DNA from: Streptomyces maremycinicus
Lineage (GTDB): Bacteria > Actinomycetota > Actinomycetes > Streptomycetales > Streptomycetaceae
Assembly (NCBI RefSeq): GCF_001184025.1
Contig: NZ_BBYG01000022.1
Span: 62,001 to 126,000 of the forward strand
Reading direction: 5' to 3'
DNA: 64,000 nt
Below the pieces are notes generated by a model. It was not told the origin of the DNA. It saw only the letters and a list, made by a program, of their open reading frames with translations, and made no database searches. Positions 36,627 to 44,606 of the stretch are shown in pieces. The position numbers were made by a program, and so were the translations under genes. Each line of letters opens with the position of its first letter. Positions within the stretch are counted from its first letter, which is position 1.

Positions 36627-37123
36627 GCTGGGCAGTTGGGCTGCGGCAGGTCAAAGAAGAGCACGGCCGGGTTCTCGTGGGGCTGGCCGGGGCGCTCCTG
36701 CGTCGCGCTGCAAAAGTCGGACACCAGTTTCCCTTTCCACCAGCTCTCCGACAACTGAACAGTCTCCTGCAGCTCGGGCGTCACGGAGACCGGGCCGTCC
36801 TCGACGAACGTCGAAAGCTCGGCCCGGAAACGGAGACCCTCCTCTGCCCAGTCCCGGACCCCCAGCAGTCCCGGCCGGGATGCCCCCGCGATGACCTGCG
36901 CGGACTCGTTACCCGTCCAGAGCTTCTCGCTGACTCTGTCCGCCGACGTGACGACGACCCGAAGCCATCTGGCGGATCCGTTCACCGTCACCTTGCCGCC
37001 CAGGGTCCGTCCTCTCCAGCCCTCAGCCCGAGCCCCATCGACGGTCCGGCAGCCGAACTCCTCCGCGGCCCGCACGAACACCTCCTGGAGGAGTTGGAGA
37101 TCAGCCTCAGCGGGCTCCCACAT
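36623..37123 (-). CDS. unrecognised partner of the HEPN-like protein
   Basis: About 166 residues from ATG 37123 (MWEPAEADLQLLQEVF); GTG 37183 would add 20 residues. It has an alpha/beta composition with KVTVNGSARWLRVVVTSADR and LSESWWKGKLVSDF, and no recognisable catalytic motif. Its stop shares four bases with the HEPN start, so the pair is translated together. As the first gene beside a HEPN toxin-like gene it could be an antitoxin or sensor, but there is no sequence motif to support either. Confidence 0.55.
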   Translation of the reverse strand: MWEPAEADLQLLQEVFVRAAEEFGCRTVDGARAEGWRGRTLGGKVTVNGSARWLRVVVTSADRVSEKLWTGNESAQVIAGASRPGLLGVRDWAEEGLRFRAELSTFVEDGPVSVTPELQETVQLSESWWKGKLVSDFCSATQERPGQPHENPAVLFFDLPQPNCPA

Positions 37124-37279
37124 CGGCACTGTCCGTCCCTTCAGATCGATCGCCCGAGTTGACCCTCCGGGAAGGGGGCACACAGGGCGAGGTGCCTGTT
37201 CGGCTGGCCACCAAAGAAAAGCCTGGATGCTCGGCTGGCGCTCGGAGAATGACGGTTTTCAGGCGTCGCCGTGATCAAG

Positions 37280-38473
37280 TCATCGCATGACGCGGCTGGT
37301 GTCAAACGGATAGTCGGGCAGGTCCACGGTGCTGCTGATTTTCTCCCCCAGCTTGAGCATTCGGTTCAGGAACAAGGGGCGGGACAGCAGGGTGTTGCGG
37401 AGACGTATGCCGGTGGCGGTGCCCGGGGCGAGGAACCTGCCGGTGCGGTCGCCGCCTGCCTGGCAGCCCTGGGCGTACTTCCGAAGCCTGCCCTCGTACT
37501 GGGTGAAAGCCGCCCGGTAGTCGCCCTGGGCTCGCGCGAGTTCGCCAGCCAGCACGTAGGCGGCGACCACCGCGGTTCCTGTCCCCATGCCGCCGATGGT
37601 GGCCCCGCAGGCGGCGTCACCGACGAGGCACACTCGCCCTGTGGACCAGGTATCCACGTCTGCGCGGCTGATCGAGTCGAAGTACAGGTCGGGCGCCTGC
37701 CGCAGTGAGGCGAGCAGGCGGGGCACCTCCCAGCCGAGACCGGCGAACGCCTTGTCGATCAGGCGTTTCTGCTGTTCGGGATCATTGCGGTCGTACGACA
37801 GTTCAGGCGCGGCGAAGACGACGAACGCCCCTGCTTGCGCCGGGTCCCGGTGGTCGGCGCCGACCGAGGCGAGACGCCCCGGCGCGTTGTATCCAACCGA
37901 CCCCTTTCCCAGGCCCAGGTCGTTGGGCAGCGGCCAGGTGGCGGCGTAGTAGCCGAGGTGGCTCACATAGTCCGCCTCTGGGCCGAAGGCGAGGCGACGG
38001 ACGTTGGAGTGCAATCCGTCCGCGCCGATGACCAGGTCGAAATCGCGTGAGACTCCCTGCTGGAAGTCGACCCGCACGCCGGAGAGGGTCTCGGTGAGGC
38101 GGGTGATCGAGTCGCCGAAGATGTACTCGGCGTGTGGGCGGCTGTGCTCGTACAGCACCCGGGCCAGGTCCCCGCGGAGCACCTCTATCTCGCCGCCGGC
38201 GAACTCGGCCGGCAGGTGCAGCAGTGTTCGGCCGCGTTCGTCGACGAAGCGCATCGGGCTGCCGCCTGTCTCGATGCGGCGCAGATCGGGAGTCAGGCCC
38301 ATGCGTTCCAGCACGGTCAGGTGTGTTTCGCCGCGGAAGTCGACGGCCTGACCGCCGCCGCGCAGGGCTGGGGCCAGTTCGACGACGGTGGGCTTGAAGC
38401 CGTGCCGTCCCAGCCAGTAAGCCAGCGCGGGGCCGGCGATGCTCGCGCCGGAGATGAGGACGCTCCCGTTCAC
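37280..38473 (-). CDS. FAD-dependent monooxygenase (aromatic hydroxylase family)
   Basis: 397 residues from GTG 38473, six bases after GGAGG; the frame extends to 38485. VLISGASIAGPALAYWLGRHG is the FAD-binding Rossmann motif (written here as GASIAGPALAYWLG). DLVIGADGLHSNVR is the DG motif, and VCLVGDAACGATIGGMG the second FAD motif with GD. This is the PHBH/TetX-like single-component hydroxylase family. It is divergent from a TetR-type gene, with two inverted repeats between them, so it is probably repressed by that regulator and induced by an aromatic or antibiotic substrate. The substrate is unknown. Confidence 0.88.
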   Translation of the reverse strand: MNGSVLISGASIAGPALAYWLGRHGFKPTVVELAPALRGGGQAVDFRGETHLTVLERMGLTPDLRRIETGGSPMRFVDERGRTLLHLPAEFAGGEIEVLRGDLARVLYEHSRPHAEYIFGDSITRLTETLSGVRVDFQQGVSRDFDLVIGADGLHSNVRRLAFGPEADYVSHLGYYAATWPLPNDLGLGKGSVGYNAPGRLASVGADHRDPAQAGAFVVFAAPELSYDRNDPEQQKRLIDKAFAGLGWEVPRLLASLRQAPDLYFDSISRADVDTWSTGRVCLVGDAACGATIGGMGTGTAVVAAYVLAGELARAQGDYRAAFTQYEGRLRKYAQGCQAGGDRTGRFLAPGTATGIRLRNTLLSRPLFLNRMLKLGEKISSTVDLPDYPFDTSRVMR

Positions 38474-38491
38474 GGATTCCTCCACTCTAGA

Positions 38492-38541
38492 AACTGTGTC
38501 CTATGGACACTGTTATTTACTGTGTACCGTAGACACAGTTG
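38492..38541. promoter_or_regulatory. twin TetR-type operators between monooxygenase and regulator
   Basis: Two imperfect palindromes are related to each other: AACTGTGTCC-TAT-GGACACTGTT (38492-38514) and a second centred near 38530, ACTGTGTACC-GTAGACACAGT. Half-site AACTGTGT occurs at both outer ends. They cover the only space between the divergent starts, so a bound regulator could control both promoters. Confidence 0.7.
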
Positions 38542-38574
38542 ATTCGGCAAGGTCGGTCAGGAGGGGCGGCAGGC

Positions 38575-39291
38575 ATGGGTGACGAGCACGCCGAGGCGGT
38601 GCGGCTGCTGTGGGGTCCGCACCCCAAGCCCGCGCGGGGGCCCAGGCCGACACTCGATCTGGACCGCATCGCGCGGGCCGGGATCGAGATCGCCGACTCG
38701 GAGGGGTTGGCCGATGTGTCCATGCAGCGGGTCGCCGCGCAACTGGGCGTGACCAAGATGGCGCTGTACCGGTATGTGCCGGGCAAGGCTGAGCTGGTCG
38801 CTCTGATGGTGGACGCCGCGATCGGTCCGTACCCGCAGGTGAGGGCGGGACGCAGTGGCTGGCGGGAGCAGCTGGAGGAATGGGCCCGCGAGCTGATTCA
38901 CGTCTTTCGCCAGCACCCCTGGGCGTTGGACGCCACCGTCGGGCCGCGGATCATGGGACCCGGGGAGCTGTCCTGGCTGGAGCGTGCCGTCTCCGCCCTG
39001 GACGGCACGAAGCTGAGCGGCGCCGAACGGATGGACGCGGCTGTCCTACTGGTCGGTCACGTTCGCGGTATCAGCCAGCAGGCCCGTGCAACAGGCCCGG
39101 CGGGCAACCCCGAGGCCCAACTGGGCGCCATCCTCGGCGACCTGATGCAGGCACACGGCGAGCATTTTCCCGCCCTCACCGCAGCCCTCACTTCGGCAGC
39201 CCAATCCCACGGCCAGGACCAGGCATGGGAGTTCGGCCTACAGCGCATCCTGGACGGCTTGGCCGTCCTCATCGACGAGCGCGCACGCTGA
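38575..39291 (+). CDS. TetR family transcriptional regulator
   Basis: 238 residues from ATG 38575, preceded by GAGGGGCGG; the frame extends to 38539. The helix-turn-helix is VSMQRVAAQLGVTKMALYRYV, the standard TetR form with LYRYV (written in two parts: VSMQRVAAQLGV and TKMALYRYV). The C-terminal half fits the TetR_C ligand-binding domain found with multidrug and tetracycline-type repressors. It probably autoregulates and represses the divergent monooxygenase through the twin operators. Confidence 0.88.
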   Translation: MGDEHAEAVRLLWGPHPKPARGPRPTLDLDRIARAGIEIADSEGLADVSMQRVAAQLGVTKMALYRYVPGKAELVALMVDAAIGPYPQVRAGRSGWREQLEEWARELIHVFRQHPWALDATVGPRIMGPGELSWLERAVSALDGTKLSGAERMDAAVLLVGHVRGISQQARATGPAGNPEAQLGAILGDLMQAHGEHFPALTAALTSAAQSHGQDQAWEFGLQRILDGLAVLIDERAR

Positions 39292-39426
39292 CCCCAATTA
39301 CATCGGCGATACCCCCCCACCTGAAGGCAAGCCACTCCCTGATGTCAGCCCGCGTGGACGATACTGACCTCACGTCCCTCAGTCAGCCACATCCGTCTGA
39401 CCTGCGCGGATAAACACGAGGTCTAG

Positions 39427-39657
39427 ATAAGGCGAGCTCCGGAAGGGTTCGACGCCGCCACGCTCTACGCCTACTCGCTGCTCCAGGAGGACGTCGCCGC
39501 CCGCGTCCGCGCCGCCTTCCCCGTCCTGGGCAGCCCGGCCGGCCTCGCCGCCGAAGCGACCGTGTGCGCCCGGCTGCTGCAGACCGTGAGCCGCGGCGAC
39601 AACCTCAGACTCGAAGACCAGCTCCGGCACTGGTCCGAGGAACTCCGCCGTCGCTGA
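39427..39657 (+). pseudogene. C-terminal remnant of an unrecognised gene
   Basis: An open frame without a start follows a TAG at 39424. About 70 codons have strong coding bias and a clear helical pattern (LYAYSLLQEDVAARVRAAF, LEDQLRHWSEELRRR), ending in TGA. It looks like the 3-prime end of a gene whose front was deleted. No family assigned. Confidence 0.4.
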
Positions 39658-39746
39658 GTCCGCCACCCCGCCGTGCCCTGGGAGGCGTTACAGGGCGTTG
39701 ATGCGGGATGGACAATCCGTTCCGGCCTGATGAAGGATGCGCTGTT

Positions 39747-41759
39747 ATGGCGGATCACGTACTTCTGGAAGCCGGGAACGACCTGGTGCGTCAGCTCTCG
39801 CACGAGCGAGAAGCCGTCAAGGCTGTCTTGGAGCTGGTGTGGAACTCCCTCGACGCCGACGCCACGAAAGTCGACGTGACCATCGAGCGATCTGGCACCA
39901 CGGGCCTAGACAAGGTCGTCGTTGCCGACAACGGCGACGGCATCACCCCGGAGAAGGCGCGTACTGCCTTCAAGCAGGTCGGCAATTCCGACAAGCGGGT
40001 GGGTGGCACAACCGACCGGCTGCGGCGTCCGCTCCATGGAAAGGCCGGCCGCGGACGCTTGCGGGCATTCGCGCTGGGTGATGCGACGCGCTGGACGAGC
40101 ACAGCTCGCGCAGTGGACGGCCAGCTGATGCGCACGACGATCGAGTCGGAGATCAGCCGTCGGACGACGTGGCGGATCGACACGCAGTCGGCGCCTGGGA
40201 CGGACAGCCCAGGCACGAAGGTGGAGCTCTGGGGAAAACAGGCACACCACCTCAACAAGCCCCTGGAACCCAAAGCCGCCACCCAGATCACAGCGGCCCT
40301 CGCGCCCTATCTGCTGACCTGGACCGACATCCGGGTCATCTACGACGGCCAGCGCATCGACCCACAGACCCAGATCCAGGCCGAAGAATTCGAGGACCTC
40401 ACCTTCGACTACGAGGGCCAGACGCATCCCTTCCACATCAGGCTGATCCCTGGCGCACGGGCGCAGAGCGCACCATCGCTCTGTGTGACGCCGCCAGCGC
40501 CCCGGTGGAGAGCCTCGATGTATCCACCGAACACGCCGACTTCGCCTACACCGCCTACGTGCTGTGGGAACCGACGCCCCGGCACCGCAACGAAATCCCT
40601 TTGATCACGTTAGGTGGCGACACCCCCCCTGGCGCCCCTGTTGCGGACCGCCCGCGAATGGATCGGCACACGGCTCGAAGAACGGCGCCGACGGCAGCGC
40701 CGCCAGCTTGTCGAGCGGTGGATAGAGGAAGGCGTCTACCCTTACCCGCGCCGGGCGGAGGGTGACCAGGCCCGTGCCGAACAGGCGACGTTCGACTTGG
40801 TCGCCACCTCCATCAACCGCCACATCACAGGCGACAGGACGAAGAAGCGGCTCACGCTGTCCCTGCTGCAGAACTCCCTCCGGCACAACCCTGACGAGAT
40901 GGTGGAGATCCTGGAGAAGGTGCTGAGCCTGGGAGGTGACGACGTCAGCCACCTGCACGGCCTCCTCCAGCAGACCAGCCTGTCCAACATCATCCGCGCA
41001 TCGTCCATCGTCACCTCACGGCTGCAGTTCCTGACCGCCCTCGAGCATCTGGTCTTCGACGTGGACACCTACGGAGTGGTCAAGGAACGCGATCACCTCC
41101 ACAAGATCCTCGAACGCGAACTGTGGTTCTTCGGCGAAGAGTTCAACATGATGCGCAGCAGCGAAATCGGCCTGACCCGCATGCTGGAACACCACCGGCG
41201 CGCTGTCGGCTGGGACCCGACCCCAGAAGGACCCGTCCGCGCGGTCGACGGCGACACCCGGCGAGTCGACCTCATGCTTTCCGCCGAAAGCCACGAGCAC
41301 GATCGCGTACGGCACCTTGTGATCGAGCTCAAGGCACCCGCCGTCGACGCCGACCGTGAGCAGGCTCTCCAGGTCGATGACTACATGCAGGCCGTCCTCA
41401 ACGAGCCGCGCTTCGCCAACGTCGAAACGACCTGGGACTTCTACCTTGTCGTCCGTTCGGTGAAGGACAGATTGAAACCGGCTCTTCGCCAGGCCAACAA
41501 GCCCGAGGGTCTGTACCTCGAACCCACCCAATACGAGCACGCCGGTGTCCGGGTCTGGGTGCGCACGTGGTCCGAATTCCTGCGCGAAGCCAAGCAGCGG
41601 CTGGAGTTCGTCAAGAAGGGCATCGACCACAACCCCTCCCTCGAACAGGCCCTCGCTTACCTCCGGCACCGCCACGGCGATCTTCTTCCCGACCAACTGC
41701 GCCAGCCGGCCTCAGTTCCTACGCCGCGTTCCGGGGCAGCCCATAATCCCGCTGTCTGA
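39747..41759 (+). pseudogene. GHKL (Hsp90/MORC-type) ATPase fused to a PD-(D/E)XK-like domain, two frameshifts
   Basis: From ATG 39747, LELVWNSLDADA (Glu29, Asn33) and VVVADNGDGI (Asp61 to Gly65) are N-box and G1-type motifs of GHKL ATPases. Coding quality shifts frame near 40455 (CTGATCCCTGG; continues WRTGAERTIALCDAA) and again at a C7 run near 40625, then stays open to 41759. The last part has RVDLMLS and HLVIELKAP followed by QALQVDDYMQAVL, a restriction-endonuclease-like core. The two breaks nearly compensate, so the gene may be intact in the cell. An intact product would be about 670 residues. MORC-like GHKL proteins are known in prokaryotic conflict systems; a defence role is inferred. 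Confidence 0.7.
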
Positions 41760-41806
41760 TCCAGCCCGGGTAGAGATCTGGGTCCGCCCCAGACCTCTCC
41801 ACGCCA

Positions 41807-41944
41807 GACCATCGAACCGACCACGGGTCCGACCGTGCACGCGAACTGCGGCTCGCCCTGGACGATGTCCTGGACCTGGTCGTGCGCGCGACCGGCGACC
41901 AGCTCCAGATCGTGGTCACCGATCGCAGGGCGACGACACGGTGA
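41807..41944 (+). pseudogene. short coding-like remnant
   Basis: An open frame with good bias reads RARELRLALDDVLDLVVRA and QLQIVVTDRR. It has no start, and the frame beyond its stop continues in another register (DDTVTIPPGSRF to 41976). Probably debris of a deleted gene; no family recognised. Confidence 0.25.
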
Positions 41945-41984
41945 CCATTCCGCCCGGCAGCCGCTTCACCTCATAAGGCCCCGT

Positions 41985-42038
41985 GTTGCGGTAGAGGTTG
42001 CGCCAAGGGTTGCGCTGAGTGTTGCGGTAGGTGTTGCG
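41985..42038. repeat. GTTGCG motif repeated at exact 12-bp spacing
   Basis: GTTGCG occurs at 41985, 41997, 42009, 42021 and 42033, with variable six-base spacers. On the minus strand this would read as a Thr/Ala-rich repeat (ATPTATLSATLGATSTAT). The surrounding 41977-42264 holds no convincing gene; the repeat may be the remains of a low-complexity linker. Confidence 0.55.
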
Positions 42039-42264
42039 CCGGCCTCCACAGCGCCCTGGAGTCCGCCCAGGTCACCACGAACATTCGGCGTGGTCGGGCC
42101 GCTGACATCCCCGTTGCGACCCCCTTCGACCATGCCCTGGCTGGAGTTGAGGATGAGGGAGGGCGAGATAGGCGGCGCGGACGCAGCCGGGGATCGGGGC
42201 GCGCTCAGCCGGTTGCGCGTCGGCGGGGCCTCCGCGCCAGGCCGCCGTCAGCGCGGCGGTGACA

Positions 42265-42636
42265 TCAGGCGGGGACGTCGGCGGGGGAGAGGTCAGGGCG
42301 GGCACGGTGCCAGCGTGCGGGATGCCGCCACCGGCCGGAGGCGTCGCGGGCGACGTCGACGCCGACTTCCACCACCAGCTCGGGTTCCACCAGCGTGACG
42401 TTCAGCTTCTCCTGGCTGCCCCACCCGGCGCTGAACGACCAGCCTGTCCACGGATGACCGCGACGCCCCGCAGCGAGCAGACCGGCGACCGCCACACCTG
42501 CCGCCTGAGCGAGCGTGGTGGTGCGGCCGACGTACTGAAAGCGCCCTTCGGTGTCGTACCTGCCGAGCAGCAGCGTACGGGGAACGGCCAGAGAGCCGGT
42601 GATCGCTCCGACGATTGCCGCGCCCGTCTCGCGGAC
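42265..42636 (-). pseudogene. C-terminal fragment of an ATP-dependent DNA ligase
   Basis: 124 codons without a start, preceded in frame by TAG at 42637. The text is typical of the end of actinobacterial ATP-dependent ligases: AAIVGAITGSLAVPRTLLLG, RYDTEGRFQYVGRT, LVEPELVVEVGVDVA and WRHPARWHRARPDL. The nucleotidyl-transferase domain with its KxDG lysine is absent, so the fragment cannot ligate. Confidence 0.75.
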
Positions 42637-42710
42637 CTACTGGTGAAGAGGCAGTGTTCCGACCTTGCACTATTCAGTGCGGCGGGCCCGCCTGGCTCTA
42701 GGCTGCGACG

Positions 42711-43478
42711 ATGGAACGCGCAACCGACATACCCGAGAGCTTCCCTGATGCTGCGGAACCGGCCCGGGTGAACGACTACGACAGTTTCGCCGAGGCGTAT
42801 GCGGCGGAGAACGAGAACAACCTCGTGAACGCGTACTACGAACGGCCCGCGATGTTAGCCCTCGCCGGAGACGTGGCTGGCCACCGAGTTCTGGACGCCG
42901 GCTGCGGCTCGGGCCCACTGACCGCCGCACTGCGCGACCGCGGCGCGGTCGCCACCGGGATCGACGCCAGCGCCGGGATGCTCGCACTGGCCAGGCGGAG
43001 GCTCGGTGATGAGGTAGCCCTGCACGTAGCCGACCTGTGCGAACGCCTGCCGTTCAAGGACGGAGCGTTCGACGACGTGGTTGCGTCGCTGGTCCTGCAC
43101 TACCTGGAGAACTGGGGGCCGACGCTGGCCGAGTTTCGGCGAATACTCAGGCCCGGCGGCCGACTGATCGTGTCCGTGGATCACCCGGTCACGGCGTACA
43201 CGTTCCGAGACCCTCGGCCCGACTACTTCGCGACCACGAGCTACACCTTCGACTGGATGCTCGGCGGGCAGTCCACCCCAATGCGACTCTGGCGAAAGCC
43301 GTTGCACGCAATGATCGACGCTTTCACGACTGCGGGCTTTGGTCTGTCCGTCATCAGCGAGCCGCAGCCTGACCCAGCCGCCCGGGCGCTGTTCCCCGAC
43401 GGCTTCGACGACCTCTCGACCAAGCCCTGCTTCCTGTTCTTCGTCGTCGAGGCGCTGCCGGTCACTGGCCCGGAGTAG
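42711..43478 (+). CDS. SAM-dependent methyltransferase (class I, UbiE/COQ5-like)
   Basis: 255 residues. VLDAGCGSGPLTAALRD is motif I for S-adenosylmethionine binding, ATGIDAS follows, FDDVVASLVLHYLENW is the motif II region, and RILRPGGRLIVSVDHP is the post-motif strand. The layout suits small-molecule or tRNA-wobble methyltransferases of Streptomyces. No operon partner is visible, and the acceptor cannot be inferred. The frame is intact, unlike its neighbours on both sides. Confidence 0.85.
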   Translation: MERATDIPESFPDAAEPARVNDYDSFAEAYAAENENNLVNAYYERPAMLALAGDVAGHRVLDAGCGSGPLTAALRDRGAVATGIDASAGMLALARRRLGDEVALHVADLCERLPFKDGAFDDVVASLVLHYLENWGPTLAEFRRILRPGGRLIVSVDHPVTAYTFRDPRPDYFATTSYTFDWMLGGQSTPMRLWRKPLHAMIDAFTTAGFGLSVISEPQPDPAARALFPDGFDDLSTKPCFLFFVVEALPVTGPE

Positions 43479-43678
43479 CGAGTCGAGGCCGCTGAAGACG
43501 TCGAGGTCGCCCAGGTGAGATGACGTCAGGTGCCTGAGCAACCATGCCACCTCACGTGGGCCCCTCCCTCGGCGGCAGGAGGGCAGGTCTATTGCGGCAG
43601 GTGGTGCGCAAAGCCCTCCGTATCGCCGATGCGGGAGCTACTGGCGAGCCTTCCTAGGCCGTTGTCTAGGGGCGCCCG

Positions 43679-44566
43679 TCATCCGGCCTCTGGTGCGTCA
43701 TAGGAGAACCTGTATCCGGCGAAGTCGGCGAGATGGACGTAGCCGATGCGCTGGTAGAGGGCGTTGCTCGTGGGGTTGTCCGGGTCTGTGAACAGGACGA
43801 CGTCCGTCGCCCCTGCGCCCTGTGCGGCCCTGCTCGCCTCGACCGTCACAGCTCCGGCGTAGCCGCGGCCGCGGAGGTGGGCCGGGGTATAGACGGGATC
43901 CACCCGGACCATGCCGCCGACGAGCGAGGTCGAGGCCGCCATCGAGACGGGGACGCCCTCCGTGGTCTCCCAGAACGTGAAGTGCCTGTCGCCGAAGCGC
44001 GAGTCTTCCCAGGAGCCGGCGTCGATCAAGTCGATGGAACGCTGCTCCCCGACGTCGACGCAGAACTCCCGGCACCAGCGAACGATTTGGTCACGGTCCT
44101 TACGGCCCGTGAGGCGGTCCTGGCCCTCCGGGCGCGGCTGCGGCGGGGTGAGCGTGCCGAGACGGTAGAGATGCGTCTTCCAAAAAGGTGCCGACGCCGC
44201 GCCCGTGTACTTCTGCCATGACTTGGAGAAGGCGCTAGCGGTGTCGTGCTCCGCGATGACGTGGGCGGGTGAGTGGCCCAGGCCGGCCAGGTGTGCAGCG
44301 AGGGTGTCGGTCTGCTCGGAAGAGAGCGGCGTGAGGCCCAGGCGTCCGAGGGGGGTGAGATAGAAGATCGCGTGAACCTCACCCTGTGACTCTAATCGGC
44401 CGAAAGTGGCGGCCTCTTCGTCGGACTCGGCCGCCCTGTGTGTCCGCAGCTTCTCGATGTCCGTCAGCGGCGTGTTGTGCAGGGCAGCGCGCGAGCGCAG
44501 GAAGTGCCCAGCTCGGGCGAGGAAGGTGTCGACGTCCTGGGCGAGGTGCCAGTCATCCGGATGCAT
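43679..44566 (-). CDS. GNAT family N-acetyltransferase
   Basis: 295 residues from ATG 44566. The C-terminal half carries the acetyl-CoA fold: MVRVDPVYTPAHLRGRGYAG holds the R/Q-x-x-G-x-G/A loop (LRGRGYAG), then VLFTDPDNPTSNALYQRIGY is the usual strand before FRFSYD-like endings. The N-terminal half is a GNAT-like region with low motif content, as in two-domain acetyltransferases. The substrate is unknown. Single gene, with no neighbours in operon. Confidence 0.85.
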   Translation of the reverse strand: MHPDDWHLAQDVDTFLARAGHFLRSRAALHNTPLTDIEKLRTHRAAESDEEAATFGRLESQGEVHAIFYLTPLGRLGLTPLSSEQTDTLAAHLAGLGHSPAHVIAEHDTASAFSKSWQKYTGAASAPFWKTHLYRLGTLTPPQPRPEGQDRLTGRKDRDQIVRWCREFCVDVGEQRSIDLIDAGSWEDSRFGDRHFTFWETTEGVPVSMAASTSLVGGMVRVDPVYTPAHLRGRGYAGAVTVEASRAAQGAGATDVVLFTDPDNPTSNALYQRIGYVHLADFAGYRFSYDAPEAG

Positions 44567-44606
44567 GCTTCATGTTCCCGGACCACCTTGACTCGGGGCC
44601 GCTCCT

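Noticed and set aside
32589..36758. Plus-strand frames of about 610 and 730 codons
   Set aside because: They lie opposite several minus-strand genes with recognisable features, including the RX4H and CxxC motifs. Their translations are Gly/Arg-rich without motifs.
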